Source: an uncultured Ruminiclostridium sp.
GTDB taxonomy: Bacteria; Bacillota; Clostridia; Oscillospirales; Acutalibacteraceae
Direction of reading: 5' to 3'
Assembly: GCA_902490005.1 (NCBI GenBank)
Contig: CABUCM010000016.1
Location: 1-54,722, forward strand
DNA: 54,722 nucleotides
Below, piece after piece: positions 47,643 through 54,722 of the stretch (positions within the stretch are counted from its first letter, which is position 1; each line of letters starts with the position of its first letter). A program made the position numbers and the translations under genes. A model generated the notes under the pieces. The model was not told the DNA's origin, ran no database searches, and saw only the letters and a list, made by a program, of their open reading frames with translations.

Positions 47643-48917
47643 TTATGATTTTATGCCGATTCTTCCAATATCCTTCCGGTAATGGGCGCCGTCAAAGGAT
47701 ATCCGTTCCACCGCATTGTAAGCCCTGTCTAAGGCCTCGTCCAGCGTCGCGCCGCAGGCGGTAACTCCCAGCACTCTTCCGCCGTTGGTCAAAAACTTGC
47801 CGTCCCGGTAAGCAGTACCGGCGTGATATACCACAGCGCCGTCAATCTGTCCGTTTTCATCCAGGCCCTTGATCTCGATGCCTTTGGGATAAGCCTTGGG
47901 GTATCCCCCGCTGGCCATCACCACACAGGCCGCCGCGTCCCCGGACCACTGGATTTCCATATCCCGCAGGGTGCCGTTGATACAGGCCTCTAAAATATCA
48001 ACCAGATCGGTTTTGAGTCTGGGAAGCACCACCTGGGTTTCCGGGTCACCGAACCGGGAGTTGTACTCAATGACTTTGGGGCCGTCCTGGGTCAGCATCA
48101 AACCGAAATACAAACAGCCCTGAAAGGGCCTTCCCTCTTTTTGCATGGCGTCAATGGTGGGTTGAAAAATCTCTTTCATGCACTGGTCAGCCATCTCGTC
48201 GCTGTAATGAGGGTTCGGGCTGATGGTCCCCATTCCGCCGGTATTTAATCCCTGATCACCATCATAGGCACGCTTGTGGTCCTTGGAGGAAACCATCGGC
48301 TTTACAGTTTTTCCATCGGTAAAGGAAAGCACAGAAACCTCCGGACCGGTGATGAATTCCTCAATGACCACCTGGTTGCCGGAAGCGCCGAAAATCTTGT
48401 CCTCCATAATGGAGTGAACGGCGTCTTTGGCCTCGTTCAAATTCTGGCAGATCACCACGCCCTTGCCAAGTGCAAGGCCATCCGCCTTTACAACCACAGG
48501 AAACTTATTTTGCTCCACAATATAATCCACAGCCTTTTGCGGATCGTCAAAGACCTCGTACCCAGCGGTGGGAATGCCATATTTCTTCATCAGATCTTTG
48601 GAAAACACCTTGCTGCTTTCGATGACAGCGGCGTTTTTCCTGGGGCCGAACGCCCGGATCCCCGCAGCCTCCAAAGCATCCACCATGCCGGCGGCCAAAG
48701 GGTCGTCGGGGGCGACAAATACCAAATCAATATGCTTCTCTTTGGCAAAGGAAACCACGCCGTCAATGTCCTCCACAGAGATATTGACGCACACGGCATC
48801 CTTGGAAATACCGCCGTTACCCGGCGCGCAGTAAATCGCTTCGCACCGGGGGCTTTCCTTCAGCTTGCGGATCAGCGCGTGTTCTCTGCCGCCGGAGCCG
48901 ATCATTAAAATTCGCAT
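47643..48917 (-). CDS. purD: Phosphoribosylamine-glycine ligase
   Basis: PurD (GAR synthetase) joins phosphoribosylamine and glycine using ATP, step two of purine synthesis. It has 424 residues (usual about 420), with the ATP-grasp core. The N-terminal MRILMIGSGGREHALIRKL is typical. The ATG at 48917 has GGAGGG 9 nt upstream. It is the last gene of the operon, 14 nt after the AICAR transformylase gene, followed by a strong terminator. Confidence 0.97.
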   Translation of the reverse strand: MRILMIGSGGREHALIRKLKESPRCEAIYCAPGNGGISKDAVCVNISVEDIDGVVSFAKEKHIDLVFVAPDDPLAAGMVDALEAAGIRAFGPRKNAAVIESSKVFSKDLMKKYGIPTAGYEVFDDPQKAVDYIVEQNKFPVVVKADGLALGKGVVICQNLNEAKDAVHSIMEDKIFGASGNQVVIEEFITGPEVSVLSFTDGKTVKPMVSSKDHKRAYDGDQGLNTGGMGTISPNPHYSDEMADQCMKEIFQPTIDAMQKEGRPFQGCLYFGLMLTQDGPKVIEYNSRFGDPETQVVLPRLKTDLVDILEACINGTLRDMEIQWSGDAAACVVMASGGYPKAYPKGIEIKGLDENGQIDGAVVYHAGTAYRDGKFLTNGGRVLGVTACGATLDEALDRAYNAVERISFDGAHYRKDIGRIGIKS

Positions 48918-48931
48918 ATTGCTTCCCTCCA

Positions 48932-50113
48932 TTAATGATGGAACAGGCGGATGCCGGTAAACGCCATTACCATATTGTATTTATCGCAGGTCTCCATCAC
49001 GTTGTCATCCCGGATGGAACCGCCCGGCTGGGCGATATACTGAACGCCGGAACGGTGAGCGCGCTCGATGTTATCACCAAAGGGGAAGAACGCATCAGAG
49101 CCTAAGGAAACGCCGCTTAGGGTTTTGAGCCATTCCTTCTTTTCTTCTCTTGTTAAGGATTCTGGCTTTACAGTGAAAAATTGCTGCCAGATTCCGTCGG
49201 CCAGCACATCCATGTCATCGTCGGAAATATAAACGTCGATGGTGTTGTCCCGGTCCGGACGGCGGATGTCAGCTTTAAACGGCAGGGAAAGCACCTTGGG
49301 ATGCTGCCGCAGATACCAGATATCCGCTTTATTCCCCGCCAGGCGGGTGCAGTGAATCCGGCTCTGCTGGCCCGCGCCCACGCCGATCGCTTGTCCGTCC
49401 TTCACATAGCAAACGGAATTGGACTGGGTGTATTTCAGGGTAATCAGGGAGATCAGCAGATCGATTTTCGCGTTTTCCGGCAGTTCTTTATTCTGGGTCA
49501 CCAAATTGCCAAGCAAGCTCTCGTCAATTTTCAGTTCGTTTCTGCCCTGCTCAAAGGTGATACCGTACACATCCTTGTGCTCCACCGGAGCGGGCTGGTA
49601 CTTCTCGTCCATTTGAACGATGTTATACGTACCCCTCCGTTTGGATTTGAGAATCTCTAAAGCCTCGTCGGTATAGCCCGGGGCGATCACACCGTCGGAC
49701 ACCTCCCGCTGGATGATTTTCGCGGTGGGCACGTCGCACACCTCGGACAAAGCGATAAAATCGCCGTAGGAGGACATACGGTCCGCGCCTCTGGCCTTGG
49801 CGTAAGCGCAGGCCAAGGGAGAAAGCTCCCCTAAATCGTCCACAAAATAGATTTTCTTCAGGGTATCGGTCAAAGGAGTCCCCACGGCGGCGCCAGCCGG
49901 GCTGACGTGCTTAAAGGAAGCCGCCGCCGGAAGTCCAGTGGCCTGCTTTAATTCCTTGACCAGCTGCCAGGAATTAAAGGCGTCTAAAAAGTTGATGTAG
50001 CCGGGCTTTCCGTTCAGCACGGTGATGGGCAGGTCTCCCCCGTCCTTCATGAAGATTTTAGACGGCTTTTGGTTCGGGTTGCAGCCGTATTTCAGCATTA
50101 ATTCGTTTGCCAT
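48932..50113 (-). CDS. Stand-alone AICAR transformylase (PurH C-terminal domain only)
   Basis: The 393-residue protein formylates AICAR with 10-formyl-THF, the ninth step of purine synthesis. It is only the AICARFT domain of PurH: there is no N-terminal MGS-like IMP cyclohydrolase domain (normally about 200 residues). The catalytic Lys-His pair appears in SFKHVSPAGAAVG near residue 67, and SLGSDAFFPFGDNIERAH and YIAQPGGSIRDD follow. The ATG has AAGGAGG upstream. It lies 13 nt after the IMP cyclohydrolase gene, which supplies the missing activity. The family usually carries the purH name, but this protein is not bifunctional. Confidence 0.93.
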   Translation of the reverse strand: MANELMLKYGCNPNQKPSKIFMKDGGDLPITVLNGKPGYINFLDAFNSWQLVKELKQATGLPAAASFKHVSPAGAAVGTPLTDTLKKIYFVDDLGELSPLACAYAKARGADRMSSYGDFIALSEVCDVPTAKIIQREVSDGVIAPGYTDEALEILKSKRRGTYNIVQMDEKYQPAPVEHKDVYGITFEQGRNELKIDESLLGNLVTQNKELPENAKIDLLISLITLKYTQSNSVCYVKDGQAIGVGAGQQSRIHCTRLAGNKADIWYLRQHPKVLSLPFKADIRRPDRDNTIDVYISDDDMDVLADGIWQQFFTVKPESLTREEKKEWLKTLSGVSLGSDAFFPFGDNIERAHRSGVQYIAQPGGSIRDDNVMETCDKYNMVMAFTGIRLFHH

Positions 50114-50126
50114 GAAAGCTTCCTCC

Positions 50127-50840
50127 TTATTGGTTTTTATTGACGATTCTGGTTTCGCAGCTTCCCGTTTCCAGGTCGATAAACCGGGTGAACAAGGAAA
50201 CCTTGTTGTCCTGGTTCAGGCTTTTCCAGACACTGTCGGTAAAGGCGTCCAAACTTCCCTCGATGGTCACCGGCGTGGGCTCCCCCTCAAAGGAGGGAAT
50301 CGGATTGCCGTCGCAGCGGTAGGTGTGGATAAAATGGCCCACGCCGTTTTCCGGCTGCGGGTAATCAAAGAAAAACCGCTGTACGGAATCCGGGTTGCCA
50401 TTGGCGCTTTTCAAAACAGATAGCTGATAGGAAAAGCCTTCCTTTAAACACACGGCGCCGCTGATTCTGGGAGTATAGTTAGGCGAATCCGGCTCAAAGG
50501 TGCGGGTCCGTAAAGCGTCCTCAAAGGTTTTTCCCCCTTTGAGATAATCATAAACCGTGTCCGTCTGGTCGCCGTTGGTGACAATGGTGGTTTCCCCCAG
50601 CACCAGCACCGGGTTATAAATAATCAAAGACGGGTCCACCACCTTGGCGGGATCGAACGCCTCGGTTTTTATACCGCCACGGTCGTTTTCGGAAAAAATC
50701 CGGTTACGGCTGTTTTCGCTTCTGCCCATGATAAAATAAGCGACCGCGGCATGCCTGCCGTCCTCGCTTTTTCCCAGCACAATGCCTCTGCCGGGATAGG
50801 TGTTGGAGCTGAGCTCCTCGCTGAGCTTCACTGGATTCAT
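50127..50840 (-). CDS. purO: IMP cyclohydrolase of the PurO type
   Basis: The 237-residue protein matches the IMP cyclohydrolase family first known from archaea (PurO), which closes FAICAR to IMP. The N-terminal NTYPGRGIVLGKSEDGRHAAVAYFIMGRSENSRNR region is characteristic. It replaces the N-terminal half of the usual bifunctional PurH. The ATG is preceded by AGGGGAG. It lies between purN and the AICAR transformylase gene in the same operon, which strongly supports the assignment. Catalytic residues have not been placed by alignment. Confidence 0.88.
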   Translation of the reverse strand: MNPVKLSEELSSNTYPGRGIVLGKSEDGRHAAVAYFIMGRSENSRNRIFSENDRGGIKTEAFDPAKVVDPSLIIYNPVLVLGETTIVTNGDQTDTVYDYLKGGKTFEDALRTRTFEPDSPNYTPRISGAVCLKEGFSYQLSVLKSANGNPDSVQRFFFDYPQPENGVGHFIHTYRCDGNPIPSFEGEPTPVTIEGSLDAFTDSVWKSLNQDNKVSLFTRFIDLETGSCETRIVNKNQ

Positions 50841-50862
50841 AGTTCATTCTCCCCTTTTGGTC

Positions 50863-51489
50863 TTATTCCGTCACGATGGCTTTTCCATCTTGAATTTTAA
50901 TCTTCCCGTCGCAGAACAGGGAAACCGCTTTCGGCAGGATTTCCCACTCCGCCTGCTCCATTACCCGCTTTTGCAGGATTTCCGGCGTATCGCCGTTTTG
51001 GATTTCCACGGCCTTTTGTAAAATAATCGCGCCGCCGTCGGCCATCTCGTTGACAAAGTGAACCGTAGCCCCAGTGACCTTCACGCCGTAGCTGAGCGCC
51101 GCCTCATGGACCCGCAGGCCGTAATAGCCCTGGCCGCAGAAAGAGGGGATCAGCGCCGGATGGACGTTAATCATGCGGTAAGCATAGGCCCCGGACACCC
51201 TCTCGCTTAAGATCGTCATAAAACCAGCCAGCACCACCAGGCCGATCTGGTGCTTTTCCAGCAGCCCCAGCAGGGCGGCGTCATATTCTTCCTGGGTGGA
51301 AAATTCCTTCCGCACCAGCACTTCCGTCGCCACGCTGGAGCTTCTCGCCCGCTCCAAGGCATATGCCTTGGGATTGCTGGCGATGACGCAGGCGAACCTG
51401 CCGTTGGGGATTTCCCCCCTGGCCTTTGCGTCCAGCATGGCCTGCAAATTGGTTCCGCCGCCGCTGACCAGTACCGCGATATTTACCAT
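50863..51489 (-). CDS. purN: Phosphoribosylglycinamide formyltransferase (PurN type)
   Basis: PurN formylates GAR using 10-formyl-THF, step three of purine synthesis. The 208-residue protein begins VNIAVLVSGGGTNLQAML. The catalytic region is MINVHPALIPSFCGQGYYG (Asn-x-His), and VHFVNEMADGGAIILQ follows. The ATG overlaps the end of purM by 7 bp, so translation is coupled. The length is normal. Confidence 0.96.
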   Translation of the reverse strand: MVNIAVLVSGGGTNLQAMLDAKARGEIPNGRFACVIASNPKAYALERARSSSVATEVLVRKEFSTQEEYDAALLGLLEKHQIGLVVLAGFMTILSERVSGAYAYRMINVHPALIPSFCGQGYYGLRVHEAALSYGVKVTGATVHFVNEMADGGAIILQKAVEIQNGDTPEILQKRVMEQAEWEILPKAVSLFCDGKIKIQDGKAIVTE

Positions 51490-52517
51490 AGGACCACGCC
51501 CTCGTCGCCGGAGATTACTTCACCTAAAACCACGGCCTTTTCTCCTGCCGCCTCAATGGCCGCCGCCGCTTTGTCAGCGTGGTTTTTATCCACCGCCACG
51601 CACATACCGATACCCATATTAAAGGTGTTGAACATATCCCGCTCCGGGATGTTTCCGGTTTTCGCCATGACCTCAAACACCGGCAGCACCGGCACCGCGG
51701 CTTTTTCAATTTTAGCGGTCAGCCCCTCAGTCATCATGCGGGGAATATTCTCATAGAAGCCGCCGCCGGTAATGTGGGAAATCGCTTTTACCGGACACGC
51801 GGAAAGCAGGCTTTCCACCGCCTTCACGTAAATCTTCGTGGGGGTTAACAGTTCCTCCCCCAGAGTTTTGCCGAATTCCGGCATATACTGCTTGGCGGAG
51901 CTTCCGTCAATGTTGAAAATCTTGCGCACCAGAGAAAATCCATTGGAATGAACGCCGGAGCTGTGGATGCCTATAAGCACGTCTCCCGCCTTCATTTGGG
52001 TGCCGTCGATCATCTTTTTCCGGTCCACCATGCCCACGCTGAAACCGGCTACATCGTATTCATCCTCCGGATAGAAGCCGGGCATTTCCGCCGTTTCTCC
52101 GCCGATCAGGGCGCAGCCGGACTGCACGCAGCCCTCGGCGATGCCGGAGACAATTTCAGCTACCCTTTCCGGGTAGTTTTTCCCTACGGCGATATAATCC
52201 AGGAAAAACAAGGGCTTGGCTCCTACGCAGATCACGTCGTTAACGCACATCGCCACGCAGTCGATGCCAATGGTGTCGTGCTTATCAAGCAAAAAAGCGA
52301 TTTTCAGCTTGGTTCCCACGCCGTCGGTACCGGATACCAAAATCGGCTGCTCCATGCCGGCAAGATTGGGCTGGAACAAGCCGCCAAACCCGCCGATGCT
52401 GGAAATAGCGCCCTCCGTTTTGGTTCTGGCCACATGCTTTTTCATCAAGTCCACGGCCTTATAGCCGGCAGTTACGTCGACCCCGGCGGCCTTATAGCTG
52501 TCGCTGAAGCTCTTCAT
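51483..52517 (-). CDS. purM: Phosphoribosylformylglycinamidine cyclo-ligase
   Basis: PurM (AIR synthetase) closes the imidazole ring from FGAM, step five. The 344-residue protein is of normal length, with LVSGTDGVGTKLKIAF, CVAMCVNDVICVGAKPLFFLDY and GGETAEMPGFY. It lies between purF (29 bp upstream) and purN (7 bp overlap). purL and purC are not in the window and should be elsewhere. Confidence 0.97.
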   Translation of the reverse strand: MKSFSDSYKAAGVDVTAGYKAVDLMKKHVARTKTEGAISSIGGFGGLFQPNLAGMEQPILVSGTDGVGTKLKIAFLLDKHDTIGIDCVAMCVNDVICVGAKPLFFLDYIAVGKNYPERVAEIVSGIAEGCVQSGCALIGGETAEMPGFYPEDEYDVAGFSVGMVDRKKMIDGTQMKAGDVLIGIHSSGVHSNGFSLVRKIFNIDGSSAKQYMPEFGKTLGEELLTPTKIYVKAVESLLSACPVKAISHITGGGFYENIPRMMTEGLTAKIEKAAVPVLPVFEVMAKTGNIPERDMFNTFNMGIGMCVAVDKNHADKAAAAIEAAGEKAVVLGEVISGDEGVVLW

Positions 52518-52546
52518 ATCAGAAGTCCCTCCGTTATATTGTCATA

Positions 52547-53965
52547 TTATTTTTCCAGCTTTTTGCTGAATTTATCTTCTCTATGCTCCTGGGAAACCGA
52601 AATGGGATAATTCCCGCTGAAGCAGGCGTCGCAAATGCCCAGATGGCTGTCCTTCGCGATAGAGCGCACGCCTTCCTTGCTCAGATACCCCAGAGAATCC
52701 ACATCCAAATGGCGCCGGATATGCTCTAAATCCATTTCCCGGGCAATCAAATTGTTTTTTGAACTGATATCCGTGCCGAAATAGCAAGGATACAGGAAAG
52801 GCGGCGAGGAAACCCGCATATGCACTTCCTTTGCCCCGGCCTCCCGCAGGATCTTGACGATATAGGCGCTGGTGCCGCCGCTGACAATGGAATCGTCGAT
52901 GAGCACCAGCCTTTTCCCCCGCACTGATTCCTTCAGTGCGGTCATTTTTACCCGGACGGAGTTTTCCACCAGCTCCCGTTTGCCGTAGACAAAGGCGCGG
53001 CCGGTGTATTTATTCTTTAAAAGCCCGTAGCCGAAGGGGATGCCGGACACCTGGGAAAAGCCCAGGGCCGCGTCCAAGCCGGAATCCGGCACGCCGCAGA
53101 CCATATCCGCTTCCACTGGGTGCTCCCTGGCGAGGATTTTACCCGCTTCCTGCCGGGCGATATTCACGCTGACCCCATCCACGATGGAATCGGGACGGGA
53201 AAAATAAACGTATTCAAAGATACACAGCGAGCTCTTTTGCCCGCATTTCGCCTTCACGCTTTTCAGGCCGCTCTTATTGATGACCACAATCTCTCCCGGC
53301 TCAATATCCCGGATAAACTCGCCGCCCACGCTGTCAAAAGCACAGCTTTCAGAAGCAAGCATATAGCTGTCGCCGCATTTTCCAAGGGCCAGAGGCCGGA
53401 AGCCCTGGGGATCCCTGGCTCCCACCAGCTTTCCCGGCGTCATAACAATCAGAGAATAGGCTCCCTCCAGCTTATCCATGGCAAGCTCCACCGCCTGCTC
53501 AATGGTGCCGGTATTCAGCCGCTGGCGGGCGATGGTATAGGCGATCATCTCCGCGTCGGTGGTGGTTTGGAAGATGGCGCCACCCTCTTCCAGCTCTTCC
53601 CGCACCTTAGAAAAATTGCTGAGAGCGCCGTTATGGGCGATAACCAGCGGCCCCTTGACATACCGCATAGATAACGGCTGGGCGCTGACCCGGTCCCGCT
53701 TTTCATTGGAAGTGTCCCGGACATGGCCTACCGCCATCTGCCCCTGGCCCAATTCCTCCAGGTCGCTTTCGTGGAACACCTCCGGCACCATGCCAACGTC
53801 CTTGTGAAAGCTGATCTTTCCGCTGTTATTCACGGCGATTCCCGCACTGGCCTGTCCCCGGTGCTGGAGGGCGTATAGGGCCAAATAGGTTTTTTCCGCC
53901 ACATCTAAATGATCCTGGTTATAAATTCCAAACAGCCCGCATTCTTCATGAGGCTTACCCAACAT
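52547..53965 (-). CDS. purF: Amidophosphoribosyltransferase
   Basis: PurF catalyses the first committed step, PRPP plus glutamine to phosphoribosylamine. The 472-residue protein has a short propeptide (MLGKPHEE) ahead of the glutaminase Cys9 (ECGLFGIY), and the PRPP-binding loop VLIDDSIVSGGTS. The four cysteines expected for the 4Fe-4S cluster of the Bacillus-type enzyme are visible (LCIFEYVYFSRPD, FLYPCYFG and ICDACFSG), so this is the oxygen-sensitive, self-processing type. It follows purE after 18 bp. Confidence 0.97.
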   Translation of the reverse strand: MLGKPHEECGLFGIYNQDHLDVAEKTYLALYALQHRGQASAGIAVNNSGKISFHKDVGMVPEVFHESDLEELGQGQMAVGHVRDTSNEKRDRVSAQPLSMRYVKGPLVIAHNGALSNFSKVREELEEGGAIFQTTTDAEMIAYTIARQRLNTGTIEQAVELAMDKLEGAYSLIVMTPGKLVGARDPQGFRPLALGKCGDSYMLASESCAFDSVGGEFIRDIEPGEIVVINKSGLKSVKAKCGQKSSLCIFEYVYFSRPDSIVDGVSVNIARQEAGKILAREHPVEADMVCGVPDSGLDAALGFSQVSGIPFGYGLLKNKYTGRAFVYGKRELVENSVRVKMTALKESVRGKRLVLIDDSIVSGGTSAYIVKILREAGAKEVHMRVSSPPFLYPCYFGTDISSKNNLIAREMDLEHIRRHLDVDSLGYLSKEGVRSIAKDSHLGICDACFSGNYPISVSQEHREDKFSKKLEK

Positions 53966-53983
53966 AGCTTTCCCTCCTGAAAT

Positions 53984-54490
53984 TTACAGCTCTTTGACCT
54001 TTTCCTGAATGGCCTGATCCTTCGCCGCAACGCCCTGGGCCATTTGCTCCTTCATGGTTTCCAGCTTTTCGGAAAGCCCGGCGCAGGAAAGGGCTAAAAT
54101 CTGAATCGCCAGCAGCGCCGCATTATCCGCGCCGTCGATCGCCACAGTGGCAACCGGGATACCCTTGGGCATCTGAACCGTAGCCAGCAGAGCGTCTAAG
54201 CCGTCTAAAGTGGAGGACTTGATCGGGATGCCGATCACCGGCAGGGTAGTATGGGCCGCAAGCACGCCGGCAAGGTGGGCCGCTTTTCCCGCCGCCGCGA
54301 TAATCACGCCAAAGCCGTTTGCCTTCGCCTGAGACGAAAACCGCGCCGCCTCCTCTGGGGTTCTGTGAGCGGACATGACATGCACCTCCACCGGCACCCC
54401 ATAAGACTTCAGGGTTTTCACCGCGCCGGACACGGTGGAAAAATCGCTGTCGCTGCCCATGATAACCGCTACTTTTTTACAATCCGCCAT
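53984..54490 (-). CDS. purE: N5-carboxyaminoimidazole ribonucleotide mutase (PurE)
   Basis: PurE converts N5-CAIR (or AIR with CO2) to CAIR, step six of purine synthesis. From ATG 54490 it has 168 residues with the motifs MGSDSDF, VMSAHRTPEEA and IAAAGKAAHLAGVLAA. GGAGAG is upstream. A longer frame (from 54535) begins inside the leader terminator and is not family sequence. No purK lies beside it. It is the first gene of the purine operon, behind a promoter, a short open frame and an attenuator-like hairpin. Confidence 0.96.
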   Translation of the reverse strand: MADCKKVAVIMGSDSDFSTVSGAVKTLKSYGVPVEVHVMSAHRTPEEAARFSSQAKANGFGVIIAAAGKAAHLAGVLAAHTTLPVIGIPIKSSTLDGLDALLATVQMPKGIPVATVAIDGADNAALLAIQILALSCAGLSEKLETMKEQMAQGVAAKDQAIQEKVKEL

Positions 54491-54522
54491 TTTTACCTCT
54501 CCTTTTCTCATCCACAAAAATA

Positions 54523-54552
54523 CAGGCTGCAGCACAAAAAAGCTACAGCCTG
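54523..54552 (-). terminator. Attenuator-like terminator in the purE leader
   Basis: On the minus strand CAGGCTGTAGC (54552-54542) and GCTGCAGCCTG (54533-54523) form an 11-bp stem with one G-U pair and an 8-nt loop, followed by TATTTTTG. It lies 33 nt upstream of the purE ATG, downstream of the promoter, so it must be passed by every transcript. Confidence 0.7.
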
Positions 54553-54556
54553 CCCG

Positions 54557-54631
54557 TTAACCTTCTAATCCGGGATTCCCTGCGATTTCGCCATGATTGC
54601 TAACCAAAGTGACCATCATGAAAAAACCCAT
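54557..54631 (-). CDS. Candidate 24-residue leader peptide of the purine operon
   Basis: An open frame of 24 codons lies in the purE leader. It begins ATG at 54631 with GGGAGGG 8 nt upstream and ends in TAA at 54559-54557. The peptide starts MGFFMMVTLV, has NHGEIAGNPG in its second half and ends LEG. The stop codon is 4 nt before the terminator arm, so a ribosome paused there would cover the left arm. The ribosome-binding spacing is good, but existence as a translated peptide is inferred. It is not part of any longer gene and is unrelated to PurE. Confidence 0.55.
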   Translation of the reverse strand: MGFFMMVTLVSNHGEIAGNPGLEG

Positions 54632-54668
54632 CGCGCATACCCTCCCAGAATCCTACTTTATGTATTCT

Positions 54669-54697
54669 ATTCTATTGCAATTCGGCTTGAAATTCAA
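54669..54697 (-). promoter_or_regulatory. Promoter of the purine operon
   Basis: On the minus strand TTGAAT (54697-54692), a 17-bp spacer and TAGAAT (54674-54669); a second TAGAAT overlaps directly downstream. The leader would be about 170 nt long. Confidence 0.6.
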
Positions 54698-54722
54698 CCC
54701 TTATTTTTCTAGGCGTATCGAC

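Noticed and set aside
54491..54722. Classical purine, PRPP, ZTP or THF riboswitch in the purE leader
   Set aside because: I looked for their conserved cores by eye on the minus strand and found none; only the open frame and the terminator are supported.
1..54722. tRNA, rRNA, CRISPR arrays, insertion sequences or prophage
   Set aside because: No cloverleaf, rRNA segment, regular repeats, transposase or phage genes were seen in any part.

Overview
The window looks like chromosomal backbone from an endospore-forming, anaerobic member of the Clostridia, of moderately high GC content and Oscillospiraceae/Ruminococcaceae-like; the family-level guess is inference. The evidence is three sporulation loci (spoIIR; sigG with a YlmC/YmxH gene; spoIIGA-sigE), a nine-gene V-type ATPase operon, a T-box leader on pheST, an indolepyruvate:ferredoxin oxidoreductase, ackA, fhs and an IMP cyclohydrolase of the archaeal PurO type. 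I see no rRNA, tRNA, CRISPR, prophage or insertion sequence.

Layout. 1-6069, mostly minus strand: the N-terminal half of addB, spoIIR, then an Lrp regulator/aminotransferase/ispE operon and a PHP phosphatase. 6353-8008: the conserved ACT (UPF0237) plus UPF0210 pair. 8243-17005: V-ATPase operon in the order H-C-I-K-F-E-A-B-D. 17162-22596: small membrane and zinc-ribbon proteins, ackA and divergent tmcAL, a mutarotase-like protein and an RNHCP protein. 22805-26713: fhs-tsaE-tsaB-rpiB-upp operon. 26975-31405: a rodA/ftsW gene, an SDR gene, rpsB-tsf and ylmC. 31492-38753: sigG, then an arylpyruvate/arylacetate module (iorA-iorB-paaK), a phosphoesterase, and spoIIGA-sigE on the other strand. 38829-42879: mazF without a visible antitoxin, a membrane-anchored MerR regulator, nnrD, acpS and a DUF6106 protein. 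42978-47560: T-box-pheS-pheT, ireB and a small orphan gene. 47643-54722: purine operon purE-F-M-N-O-(AICAR transformylase)-D, read leftward.

How the genes fit together. Formyl-THF made by Fhs would feed PurN and the AICAR transformylase. The usual bifunctional PurH is replaced by two adjacent single-function genes. An aminotransferase together with IorAB and PaaK could turn aromatic amino acids into aryl-acetyl-CoA and then arylacetate. SpoIIR (forespore) signals to SpoIIGA (mother cell), which processes pro-SigE; both ends of that pathway, plus SigG, lie in this window.

The most interesting signals are regulatory. (1) A 24-codon open frame with a well-placed Shine-Dalgarno sequence ends 4 nt before an intrinsic terminator in the purE leader. 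This is the geometry of a leader-peptide attenuator. (2) A sigma-F-type promoter upstream of spoIIR overlaps a terminator hairpin, so only read-through RNA could form the hairpin. (3) sigG and ylmC share face-to-face forespore-type promoter motifs. (4) The membrane-anchored MerR gene has a textbook 19-bp-spacer promoter around a palindrome. (5) The spoIIGA promoter keeps a TTGACA with an atypical 22-bp spacing option.
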